A DNA stretch of 64,000 bases. Source: Prunus persica. Taxonomy: Eukaryota > Streptophyta > Magnoliopsida > Rosales > Rosaceae. Made by a program: the position numbers and the translations under genes. Location: the NCBI RefSeq assembly GCF_000346465.2, contig NC_034013.1, forward strand, positions 17,357,624-17,421,623. The letters are read 5' to 3'. Positions 1 through 10,600 of the stretch are shown piece by piece. The notes under the pieces were generated by a model, which saw only the letters and a list, made by a program, of their open reading frames with translations, did no database searches and had not been told where the DNA came from. How positions within the stretch are numbered: the stretch's first letter is position 1; every line of letters starts with the position of its first letter.

Positions 1-3000
1 CCTTTGGAGGGTGACAACTATGCGACGTGGAGTCGCGCCATGATAATGTCTCTGGAAGCTAAGAATAAGCTTGGCTTTGTCGATGGCACAATCAAAGCAC
101 CTTCAGCGAAGGATCCTAAATATGGAGCTTGGAGAAGATGCAATCAAATCGTGAAGTCGTGGATCCTCAATTCAATTAGCCCAACCTTAACCAATACGGT
201 GATCTTTTCCGACACAGCCGCTGAAGTCTGGGCAGATCTCAATGAACGGTTCTCACAAGGGAATTTTTCTCGTATTTTTGAACTCAAACGAGGGATCGTT
301 GAGCACCGTCAACAACAACAGTCCATAGCTGTCTACTATACAACGCTCAAATCCTTTTGGGACGAACTGGGATCGTACAACGATCCACCTTCATGTAACT
401 GCGCAGGTTTGAAGCAGATTGCTGAAAGGGAAGAGCAGGAGCAGATCCTCCAATTCCTCATGGGGTTGAATGACACATATTCTGCCATTCGTGGACAAAT
501 CCTTTTGATGCAGCCACTTCCCAATATTAGAAAAATCTACTCACTCTTACTCCAAGAAGAAAAACAGAGGCAGCTTGCTGATGCTCGTGACGGCCCTATT
601 CATGCCATGAACGTGAAGAAAAGCACAAAGAACACAGAGAATAGGCAACCTGCAAAATCACAAGACAACAAAGGGAAATCCTTGTATTGCACACACTGTG
701 AAGGTGATACACACACAGTTGATCGCTGCTACTACATCATCGGCTTTCCTCCAGGGCACAAGTTCCATGGCAAAGCAGTCAAGCCACCAAACAGGAACAA
801 ACGCTTCACAGCCAATAATGCTCACGGCACGACCAAACCCACCACTGCAGAGAATGCACATCAGAACTTTCCTCAATTCACAGAGGAGGAGTACAATCAG
901 ATAAGGGCCTTACTCGGTAAAACCCAATTTTGTGGAAATGTAACAGGTAAACCCAATCCCAAATGTTATACAGCCTGGATTATTGATAGTGGTGCAAGTG
1001 ATCATATATCCTCCTCCTCTCATCTTTTGCATCAAACACCTTACCATGACATTGTTGGTTTACCTAATGGCTCACACATAGATATCCAATCTGTTGGTTC
1101 AGTACAAGTTAGTCCAAATTTATTCATACAAAATGTCCTTCATGTACCTTCCTTTCAGGTCAATTTACTCTCAGTCAGTAAAATTACTCGTGATTTGAGT
1201 TGTATCGTCATTTTTCATCCTAACTTTTGTATATTACAGGACCTGAAAACGATGAAGGTGATTGGCCTGGGGAAGGAGCATAATGGTCTCTACTACCTGT
1301 CCAAAAACACAGCCATCAAGCCACCACCAGAAATTCGAGCCAACACCACCTCTACCATTCCAGATTTATGGCACTGCCGCCTAGGACACCCTTCTACTGC
1401 ACCATTACAATTTTTATCCAAGATAGTTCCTAATATTTCTTTTCATCCTAATAAGCATTGTGAAATTTGCCCCATGGCAAAACAAACTAGATTGCCTTTC
1501 AATTTAAGTTCAATTTCATCACATGCGCCTTTTGATCTCATACATTGTGACATTTGGGGTCCCCATCGCACTCATTCACATTCCGGTGCTCGTTATTTTT
1601 TAACTATTGTAGATGATTTCTCACGCTACACTTGGATACATCTTATGACATTTAAATCGGAAACACAAGGACTACTAAAATCCTTCATCGCCTTTGTCAA
1701 AACACAATTCCAATGTAGTGTTAAACAAGTTAGGGCAGACAATGGAAGTGAGTTCATTTCAATGCGACCTTTTTTTAACGACATGGGTATTCTTTTTCAA
1801 CATTCTTGCCCCGCAACACCACAACAAAACGGAGTCGTAGAGCGCAAACATCGTCATCTCTTAAATGTTGCTCGTGCTTTACGATTCCAAGCCCACCTAC
1901 CACTTACTTTTTGGGGGGAAAGCATTCTTACTGCTGCCTACATCATAAACAGACTACCCACACCCGTTCTCTCCAAAAGCACACCATATGAAAAGCTCCA
2001 CAACACCACACCTCACTACAATCATATGAGAGTTTTTGGCTGTTTATGTTATGCCACCAGCACTAAACCCTCACACAAGTTTGATTCTAGGGCACGTCGA
2101 TGTATTTTTGTGGGTTACCCTCTTGGCCAAAAGGCTTATCGCCTATATGATCTCTCTACCAAAACTTTCTTTTCCAGTCGAGATGTCACATTCCATGAAA
2201 CAATATTCCCATTTTCTACTCAAACCCAAGACACACAAACTGATTACCCAGACCCCTCAATCCTACCTTTGCCTTTACCAGATGTCACATATCAACCCAC
2301 ACTCACCAATCCTTTACACATGTCGCATGCACCAACTCACCCAACACCAATACCTCCATCACCAAATATTCCAACATTATCCCACACTCAGCCCAACCAA
2401 ATCCATGACAACCTCCAGCCCAACCTTACTACTACATCTTCACCAAATAACACCATGTCGTCACCACCCTTCATGCAACTATCACCTCCTGAACCCATAC
2501 ACCCTATAATTGACACACCCATGCCATCCCCAGTAACCACTCCACCTGTAGTTCCTCGGCGTAGTCAACGTGAACGCCACCCACCACCACACCTCCAAGA
2601 TTACCATTGCTCCAACGCCATCGTGCTCCCCCCCGGGTCGTCGTCTTCTCGTCGAGGTACTCATCACCCTTTATCTAATTTTGTCTCTTATGATCATTTA
2701 TCTTCATCTCACCGTTGCTTTATCACTAGTCTCTCTGCCCATAGCGAACCAAAATCCTTTGCACAGGCTTATTTAGATCCGCGATGGAAGGAGGCTATGC
2801 ATGCTGAATTGACAGCTCTGGAACAAAACAGAACATGGACTTTATGCCCCTTACCACAGGGAAAACGAGCCATTGGGAGCAAATGGGTCTATAAGATTAA
2901 ATATCGCTCTGATGGCACGATCGAAAGATACAAAGCCCGCCTTGTGGCCAAGGGTTATACACAAATGGAAGGTCTTGACTATACCGAAACCTTTTCACCC

Positions 3001-4281
3001 GTAGCCAAATTGGTCACACTCAAATGCTTACTTGCTGTTGCTGCTGTGCGACATTGGTCTTTGCATCAACTCGACGTCCAAAATGCCTTCCTCCATGGCG
3101 ATTTGGATGAAGAGGTTTATATGTTGCCTCCTCCAGGCCTTCATCGACAGGGGGCGAATATGGTGTGTCGACTTCAGAAGTCACTCTACGGTTTAAAGCA
3201 AGCATCACGCAATTGGTTCTCAAAGTTCTCAACAGCCATCAAACGAGCCGGATTTCAACAATCTAAGGCAGACTATTCCTTATTTACTAAGGTACGAGGT
3301 GCTTCTTTTACAGCAGTGTTACTTTATGTAGATGATATGATCATCACAGGAAACGATAACACCGCAATTGAAGAGCTTAAGAGATTTTTACACAACAATT
3401 TTCGGATCAAGGACTTAGGCCATCTAAAGTACTTCCTTGGAGTTGAGGTTGCCTACTCAAAGCAAGGTATTGCTATTTCCCAGCGTAAATACACTTTGGA
3501 TATACTTGAGGATGCAGGTATGATTGGAGCAAAACCAACTAAATTCCCAATGGAACAAAATCAAAGGCTCACACCTTCAGATGGTGAACTACTCAAAGAT
3601 CCATCACAATATAGACGCCTCATCGGTCGGCTTATATACCTCACCATCACAAGGCCGGACATCACATTCTCGGTCCATGTTCTCAGCCAATTTATGCAAC
3701 AACCAAGGAAACCTCACCTTGAGGCAGCGTACCGTGTCCTACGTTACTTGAAGAAGGCACCAGGCCAAGGTGTCTTATTCCCATCACATGGTAAGCTGCA
3801 ATTGAAAGGATACTGTGACGCTGACTGGGCAAGTTGTCCAACAACCAGACGATCCGTTACTGGATTTTGCATCTTCCTTGGAGGAGCACCCATATCTTGG
3901 AAAAGCAAGAAACAATCAATCGTGTCACGCTCCTCAGCAGAATCAGAATATAGATCCATGGCATCTCTTACCTGTGAGTTAGTGTGGCTCAAATACCTTT
4001 TGCAAGACTTGCAGGTAACACACTTGCAACCAGCCCTCTTATATTGCGACAACCAGGCTGCTCTACACATTGCGGCCAACCCTGTGTTCCATGAACGCAC
4101 GAAACACATTGAAATTGACTGTCACACTGTGCGTGAGAGAATACAATCAGGTTTAATCAAGACAGCTCATGTTTCTTCATCTCAACAAATAGCCGATATA
4201 TTCACTAAGCCACTTGGCAGTGCATTATTTCATGCTCTCCTTCGCAAGCTAGGAACTTTGGACATCCACGTTCCAGCTTGA
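1..4281 (+). CDS. Copia gag-pol polyprotein, N-terminus missing
   Basis: About 1426 codons are visible without a stop. In order: a gag of the UBN2/retrotran-gag type (roughly the first 210 residues, opening GDNYATWSRAM); a CCHC zinc knuckle (CTHCEGDTHTVDRC); an aspartic protease (IIDSGASDH); a GAG-pre-integrase motif (LWHCRLGHPS); an integrase core with Asp in VRADNGSEF and Glu in QQNGVVERKHRH; a reverse transcriptase with the YVDD box (LLYVDDMIITG); and RNase H (CDADWAS, SSAESEYRS, YCDNQAALHIA). It encodes the proteins for reverse transcription and integration of the element. The start codon is upstream of the window. The internal ORFs on both strands are frame shadows. Confidence 0.93.
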   Translation, partial: PLEGDNYATWSRAMIMSLEAKNKLGFVDGTIKAPSAKDPKYGAWRRCNQIVKSWILNSISPTLTNTVIFSDTAAEVWADLNERFSQGNFSRIFELKRGIVEHRQQQQSIAVYYTTLKSFWDELGSYNDPPSCNCAGLKQIAEREEQEQILQFLMGLNDTYSAIRGQILLMQPLPNIRKIYSLLLQEEKQRQLADARDGPIHAMNVKKSTKNTENRQPAKSQDNKGKSLYCTHCEGDTHTVDRCYYIIGFPPGHKFHGKAVKPPNRNKRFTANNAHGTTKPTTAENAHQNFPQFTEEEYNQIRALLGKTQFCGNVTGKPNPKCYTAWIIDSGASDHISSSSHLLHQTPYHDIVGLPNGSHIDIQSVGSVQVSPNLFIQNVLHVPSFQVNLLSVSKITRDLSCIVIFHPNFCILQDLKTMKVIGLGKEHNGLYYLSKNTAIKPPPEIRANTTSTIPDLWHCRLGHPSTAPLQFLSKIVPNISFHPNKHCEICPMAKQTRLPFNLSSISSHAPFDLIHCDIWGPHRTHSHSGARYFLTIVDDFSRYTWIHLMTFKSETQGLLKSFIAFVKTQFQCSVKQVRADNGSEFISMRPFFNDMGILFQHSCPATPQQNGVVERKHRHLLNVARALRFQAHLPLTFWGESILTAAYIINRLPTPVLSKSTPYEKLHNTTPHYNHMRVFGCLCYATSTKPSHKFDSRARRCIFVGYPLGQKAYRLYDLSTKTFFSSRDVTFHETIFPFSTQTQDTQTDYPDPSILPLPLPDVTYQPTLTNPLHMSHAPTHPTPIPPSPNIPTLSHTQPNQIHDNLQPNLTTTSSPNNTMSSPPFMQLSPPEPIHPIIDTPMPSPVTTPPVVPRRSQRERHPPPHLQDYHCSNAIVLPPGSSSSRRGTHHPLSNFVSYDHLSSSHRCFITSLSAHSEPKSFAQAYLDPRWKEAMHAELTALEQNRTWTLCPLPQGKRAIGSKWVYKIKYRSDGTIERYKARLVAKGYTQMEGLDYTETFSPVAKLVTLKCLLAVAAVRHWSLHQLDVQNAFLHGDLDEEVYMLPPPGLHRQGANMVCRLQKSLYGLKQASRNWFSKFSTAIKRAGFQQSKADYSLFTKVRGASFTAVLLYVDDMIITGNDNTAIEELKRFLHNNFRIKDLGHLKYFLGVEVAYSKQGIAISQRKYTLDILEDAGMIGAKPTKFPMEQNQRLTPSDGELLKDPSQYRRLIGRLIYLTITRPDITFSVHVLSQFMQQPRKPHLEAAYRVLRYLKKAPGQGVLFPSHGKLQLKGYCDADWASCPTTRRSVTGFCIFLGGAPISWKSKKQSIVSRSSAESEYRSMASLTCELVWLKYLLQDLQVTHLQPALLYCDNQAALHIAANPVFHERTKHIEIDCHTVRERIQSGLIKTAHVSSSQQIADIFTKPLGSALFHALLRKLGTLDIHVPA

Positions 4282-4288
4282 GGGGCCG

Positions 4289-4504
4289 TGTTGGAAATCA
4301 CAGTCAACGCCAATCAAAGCTTGATTTGTGGATCGAATCTCAGTGAATAAATCAAACTGTAATTGCTGTAATTAGGTCCTAAAGTTTAGATGTTTGTCTG
4401 ACAGTTTACCTCTTTTAGACTAGACGTACTCCTTTATAACCATGTATATGAGTTGTACAGACACACAAGAAAATACAGAGAAACCTTTCTCATTCTTTTC
4501 TCCA
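4289..4504 (+). repeat. 3' LTR of copia element A
   Basis: The LTR begins TGTTGGAAATCACAG directly after the polypurine tract and most probably ends at ...TTCTTTTCTCCA, giving a TG...CA element of about 216 bp. The right end is inferred from the terminal CA and the change in sequence character, because the partner LTR is not in the window. A TATA-like stretch (TTTATAACCATG, about 4434) would fit the LTR promoter. Confidence 0.75.
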
Positions 4505-6090
4505 GGCCTAATTGATATTGATTATTGTTGAATGATGACAAAGGAAGAAGCCTCCATTGATAGGCACAGGAGTTCAGTTTGGACAATTTTTTATTTATTT
4601 CAGGGATGACGGTTCCCTCCCTGTGTTTATTAATGGTTAAGGATTTGATTTGAAGTTTGAACTCTAACCCAACTCTTTATAGTTTCTACTTGTGCGTGTT
4701 TGATTGAATTACATATAATTTTCTCATGTACCTGCTGCAGGAGCAGGAGTAGCTAAGATGACTGGGTCAACAATACCAATTGGCATCGGTAGCGTCCATT
4801 TTATAATTTTGTTCACAATTCCAAATGAAGCCCAATCGAGTTCAAGTTGCTACAAATGTATGAGACATGCAGCATCTCAAGGAAGAAAAAAAGATCATTG
4901 TCAAATCTTGACGTCACACACCAAATTTTGCTTTTCAATTTTATTTTTATTTTTCTGAATATTATTTGTGTACCAAATAAATCTTTTGAATATAATTTGT
5001 AAGTCTCATTATCATATAGATTAGCAACTTCCCAAGTTCCCAGTATTGCGTTGCGTAGACACTTACTCAAGTCAATGCCCATTTCTTTTCGGTCTAATGA
5101 ACGGACCCAAATGAAATCAATCGATACAAGTAATACAAGAAAGTTGAATTGAATTATGACTCTCTACGTTTAGAACGGGTGTCTTTTTTTACTTTTCACT
5201 TCATTTGGTTCATTATAATAATTTAAAGACTTAAAATATGAACGTCATAAATTTAGGAGCTGTTTGATAACCTTTTCGTTTTCACTTTTTTGAAAAACTG
5301 AATACTGAAAATGTGTTCGATGACTAATTTTAATTTTTCAGTTATTAAAAAAAATGATAACTAATTTCAAAATAAGCCTAATTGAAAACTGAAATCAATT
5401 ACCAAACAACTTGTGTTCAATTTTCACTATTAAACGCGTTCGGTTACCTGAGTGAGAGAAAATAAGTCAGGCCGTGCCCATAGTTTTGTTTAGGTTTTGA
5501 TTTTGAGAGTGAATGAATGGTTTCTTGGTGATAACAACGTTGTTCAATAACTAGAAAAATGCTGTAGAAAGAAGTCAAACATGCCCACCCATGGTCCTAT
5601 CCTAAGACAAGTTTTTGGTCCCTTTTGGTCACTGATTTTTCTTTTCAGTTGTTTTTTCTTGCCTTGCCTTGTATCTGGATTGGAAGACACTACTCACCAG
5701 CTTTTAGTTACTTGAATTATTGTAAGTAAATTGGTTTCTTTCATCTGTTTTCTGATGTAAATTGAATTGCCGGCCAACGATTCATTCTCTTTGATAGTAT
5801 CGAAATTTTGTGGTTTAGCTAGCTCATGCTTCTGCTTTATCAAGAAGCCGTTTCGTTGTGAATAACTACAGCAAGTAATTTTATACTACATGGACTTGAA
5901 ACTTATGATTTTTTAGTTTCTATCCACATTTGAATTTGATGATGGAGACCTCATTAATGCCAATGCAGCATAAAAAAAACCACAGAGAGAAGGGCAAATA
6001 TTTAGAATACAACAAAACCTTTCCCTTCTTTTTTCAGTGCCATTTGCTCTATCCTACCTACAACACCACCTCCCAGGTTCACAGCAAGCA
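4505..6090. other. Intergenic region, no gene recognised
   Basis: AT-rich sequence between copia A and the GH9 gene. A short open frame near 4735-4958 follows a pyrimidine-rich AG that resembles a 3' splice site, but its translation resembles nothing I recognise. It could be a leftover exon of the gene that copia A entered. A MITE-like element lies at 5256-5411. The last few hundred bases probably hold the GH9 promoter and 5' UTR. Confidence 0.5.
5256..5411. mobile_element. MITE-like element, probably hAT-derived
   Basis: The left end reads GAGCTGTTTGATAACC and the reverse complement of the right end reads AAGTTGTTTGGTAATTG. These form imperfect terminal inverted repeats of about 14 bp. The interior is AT-rich and partly self-complementary (TTTTCACTTTTTTGAAAAAC and TGAAAACTGAAAT motifs). 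The GTTTGATAACC start and length of about 156 bp are typical of plant hAT-type MITEs. I could not define a clean 8-bp target duplication, so family and exact ends are inference. Confidence 0.5.
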
Positions 6091-7336
6091 ATGCCATCTT
6101 CTCTAGGTTCCCACACTGTCTCACATACTTCTGCAACAGACTCAGAACCTGTGAGGTTTGTTCATACTTCAGAGGCCCGCCGTTTGCTTCCTTCCGCAAG
6201 TCGTTGGAATTCTATAGAAATTGACTTTAACCTTCTTCCTCAGTCTACCATGGCCAACGATTCAATCCCTTCTCAGTACTCCAAGTCCTACCAATACAAT
6301 CTTGTTATCACAGATAAAAAGTACTTTAAACGTTGTCTTTACATTTCTGTCTCCACAGTTTTTCTTATCCTAGCTCTACTTTTACTGCTACACTTTTTGC
6401 CCTCAAAACATCATCACGATCGTCCTTCAAAGAATCTTACACTTGCATTGAACCAAGCTCTAACGTTCTTCGATGCTCAAAAGTGTAATATATTTCTACC
6501 ATCATATGCATTTTATTAGAAATATTGGATTTGCCATATAATTTATTTTTCATCTAATTTGCTGAAAAATTCTTCTGCATCAGCTGGGGTGTACCCCAAT
6601 AACAGTCCGGTGAAATTTCGAGCAAGTTCAGGATTGCAAGATGGGAACTCAGGCAGTAAACCAGTTAATCTTGAGGGTGGTTTCTATGATTCTGGCAACA
6701 ACATAAAATTCAGCTTCCCTACAGCTTATACTGTAACCCTGTTGAGTTGGAGTGTGATTGAATATCATGACAAGTATGCTGATATTGGTGAGCTTGATCA
6801 TGTCAAGGACATAATCAAATGGGGAAGTGATTATTTGCTCAAACTCTTTGTTCCCCCTCACACAACTTCAGATACCATATTGTATTCTCAGGCAAGCCTT
6901 ATGAACAATTTTGTACCATAATTAATAATCCTTTTTCACGAACATTAGAATGGACAATTAGTGACAATATTCCTTGTTATTGTTTTTTTTTTTTTTCAAT
7001 TTAGATTGGAAGTGCAAACAGCGATGCCAAGGTTCCTAATGATATAAACTGCTGGCAAAGACCTGAAGACATGGACTACAAGAGAACCGTTTCATTTTGC
7101 GATAACACAGCTTCCGATTTAGCAGGGGAAATTGTTGCAGCATTATCAGCTGCTTCATTAGTGTTCAAAGAAGACAATGTTTACTCAGGAGAATTAGTCA
7201 CAGCAGCTGAGAAGCTATTTGAGAGTGCAATTACTAAGCTAGACCCTGCTAGGCAAGGAACATACACTAAGGTTGATGCTTGTGGAGGAGAAGCTAGAAA
7301 TTTTTATAACTCATCTGGTCACCAAGATGAACTGGT

Positions 7337-7608
7337 TGTGAGAATAGCAATATTGAACAGAGTTTAACAGAGAAAAGCAGAGATCTTAGAAGAAGAATTG
7401 ATGTATTCATACTTGATTATTCAACACAGTACAGTAATCGGTTTTATACTAGCTTGACAAAGCTTTGTGTACACGTTTCTAACCTCTTAGCCTTTCTAAC
7501 TACTTTAACAGAACTCTAAAACTGCCTAACAGTCTTAACAATATTTCAACAACTCTCTTCTTCAATCTTCTGACATGTGGCAGAATTAGGACCTTTGATA
7601 TCTTTACA
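7337..7608 (-). repeat. 3' LTR of copia element B
   Basis: This 272-bp repeat, TG...CA when read on the plus strand, matches 12274-12545 base for base as far as I can read. Relative to the minus-strand element it is the downstream LTR. The polyprotein frame ends inside it. Confidence 0.95.
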
Positions 7609-10600
7609 TGCCCCCTCAATCTCATGCTTGGAGGAGCCAAGCATGAGATTGGAACAATGATGCTGGAATAAAGGGATAGACAGCCCCTTAGTGAGAATGT
7701 CAGCAAATTGTTCTGCAGAAGAGACATGTTGCACAAGTAAATCACCCCGAATGACTCGTTCTCGAACAAAATGATAATCAATCTGTAGATGTTTCATTCG
7801 GGAATGAAACACTGGGTTGGAAGAGAGAGCAATAGCAGAGATATTGTCACAATGAATTAAAGGAGGAACATGTAATGGAACGTGCAGATCACAGAACAAC
7901 TGTCTGATCCATGCAAGTTCAGCAGCCGTAATCGCCAAAGCCCTATACTCTGCCTCAGTGGACGAACGAGAGACAGTATGTTGCTTCTTAGAAGCCCAAG
8001 AAATAGGACTAGAGCCTAAGTAAACAATAAATCCCGAAACAGATCTGCGGTCATTAGGATCCCCAGCCCAGTCAGCATCACTATAAGCGTGCAGATGAAG
8101 AAGACCAGGCTTAAACCAAATGCCAAAATCAATGGTTCCTTTCAAATACCTCAGGATTCTCTTAACTGCCACAACATGAGATTCCATAGGATTATGCATA
8201 AATTGACAAGCTTGATTCACTGAGAAGGCAATATCTGGCCTTGTGAAAGTGAGGTACTGCAAAGCACCAACAATGCTTCTATACTGCTCTGGATGAGAAT
8301 AAGGTTTGCCATCATCTTTCAAGAGTCTGTGATAAGGAAGACAAGGAGTAGGACACGGTTTTGAATCCTGCAAATCAACCTTGCCAAGCAGTTCCTTGAT
8401 ATACTTAGTTTGAGACACAAACAAGCCAGCAGACTGATATGAAATTTGGAGCCCCAGAAAATAAGTCAATTGGCCTAAATCCTTCATATCAAACTCCTGA
8501 GTTAAAGCACTAATTACAGATGCAATAAGAGATGAATTACTGCCAGTAAGAATGATATCATCAACATAGAGAAGCAAAACCACAGTACCAAGTGACGAAT
8601 GGTGAAGAAAGAGAGATGGATCCGCAGTTGAAGCTTGAAAACCCAAGCTTGGTAAGAAGCTAGTAAATCTTTCATTCCAGGCACGAGGAGCCTGTTTTAA
8701 ACCATACAAGGACTTCTTGAGTCTGCAAACAAAATCAGAAGAATAAAGCTTACTCTCAAAGCCTTGAGGTTGTGTCATATAAACCTCCTCTTGAAGAACA
8801 CCATGCAAGAACGCATTTTTAACATCAAGTTGCCGTAAGGACCACTGAAACTGAGCGGCCAGAGCCAGAACTAATCGAACAGTGGTTGGTTTAACTACCG
8901 GACTGAAGGTTTCATAATAATCAATACCCTCCTCTTGACTAAATCCCTTAGCAACCAAGCGAGCCTTATGCCTAGCAATAGAACCATCTGCATTCTTCTT
9001 GATCCTATAAACCCATTTACAGCCAACAAGATTCTTATGAGCTGGGAGAGGAACCAAATCCCAAGTACCTTGAGCATGAAGAGCCTCAATTTCCTCCCGC
9101 ATGGCAGATTGCCATTCCGGTGATTGAGAAGCAGCCTTGAAAGAACTAGGCTCAATTGTAGAGAAATCAGTAGAAGTAGAAGCAGAAAAAGCCTTCCTCT
9201 TGGAGATGCCATTTTTAGACCGTGTTGTCATAGGATGCAGATTTATAGATGGTAGAGGCAAGACAACACGAAGACTTTCAGGCTGAAAATCAGGATCCAC
9301 AGGGAGAGGAGACTGTGTAGCTGAATGTGTAGCAGAAGGGGAAGTAGTCAAAGGTTCATTGGCTTCAAAGGTGGAAGGAGAAGGTGAGGCAATGGAAAGA
9401 GAAGAGAGAGGTGATAAGACAGTATTAGTGAATGAAATGGATGGAGGAGGAGAAGAGGAAGGGAGATACGGAGATGAAGAGATACTTACTGGATGGACAG
9501 ATGTGAATGGAAACATAGTTTCATCAAATAGGACATGTCTAGTGACAAATAGTCTATTGGTAAGGAGAGAAAAACAAATATAGCCTTTATATTGTCCTGC
9601 ATAGCCTAGAAAGACACAAGTAGAAGTTTTTGGCTGAAGTTTGTTTGTATTATAAGGCTTGAGCAAAGGAAAGCAAGCACAGCCAAATACCTTTAGATGA
9701 GTAATGGCTGGGGCAGATCCAAACAATAAGAAATAAGGAGATTTTAAATGAAGAGTTTTACAAGGCATCCTATTGATCAAGTAGACTGAAGTAGCACAAG
9801 CATGAAACCAAAATTTTGGTGGTAAATGAGCAGTTTGCAATAAAGTGATAGCAGTCTCTAAGATGTGTCGGTGTTTTCTCTCAGCTAAGCCATTTTGTTC
9901 AGGTGTATAGGGACATGATTTATGATGAATGATACCTCTAGCAAGAAGAAAATGTTGAAATTTATGACTAAGATACTCACCACCTCCATCACTTTGAAAA
10001 ACCTTAAGAGAAGCAGAGAACTGAGTGACTAAGTAAGCATGAAAATGAACAAAAATAGAGTAAACTTCTGCTTTATTGATCATTGGAAAGAGCCAAGTAA
10101 AACGAGTACACTCATCTACAAAGCTAACATAATATTTGAACCCCTCAACAGATATTGTTGGAGAAGGACCCCACACATCACTATGAATCACCTCTAAAGG
10201 TTTGACAGATTTTACTGCTGGATAATGAAAAGGAAGTTTAGCTAGTTTGCCTTCTAAACAATGATGACAGATAGATTGGACTTTGTCTGAAGAAAAAGGA
10301 ACCTGTGTTTGATGTAAAAGAGCAGTAGTAATGATATTGGAGGGATGACCAAATCGCTTGTGCCACAGACTAGTGTTTACTGGATGTCCAAGAAAGCAGA
10401 AATGTTGTTTGAGGAGAGAAGCAGCTGGAGTAGGATGAGGCTGTGAAGGAAAGAAAGGAATTGAATATAGGCCAGCTCTACACAGCCCCTTGAGAAGAAC
10501 ACTCCCCGTGAGTTTGTCCTGAATCCAAAAGCCAAATGCATCACATATAAATCTGCAGTTATTATCTTTACATAACCGATGCACAGAAAGCAAATGCTGA

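Larger units (their letters stand above)
1..4504 (+). mobile_element. Ty1/copia LTR retrotransposon A, 5' end outside the window
   Basis: The element consists of a long gag-pol frame running in from the window edge, a purine-rich polypurine tract (AGGGGCCG, 4281-4288) right after the stop codon, and a 3' LTR at 4289-4504. The 5' LTR and primer-binding site lie to the left of the window, so neither LTR identity nor the target-site duplication can be judged. Domain order protease, integrase, reverse transcriptase, RNase H defines the copia superfamily. The coding frame is open throughout, so the element may be fairly young, but its autonomy cannot be established from this part alone. Confidence 0.93.

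Noticed and set aside
336..4109. Several ORFs on both strands inside copia A (336-524, 698-904, 2036-2509, 3744-4109 and others)
   Set aside because: All overlap the conserved gag-pol frame and have no domain resemblance; they are frame shadows.
4758..4958. 66-codon ORF after a possible splice acceptor
   Set aside because: No recognisable homology and ends in AT-rich sequence; kept only as a remark in the intergenic entry.
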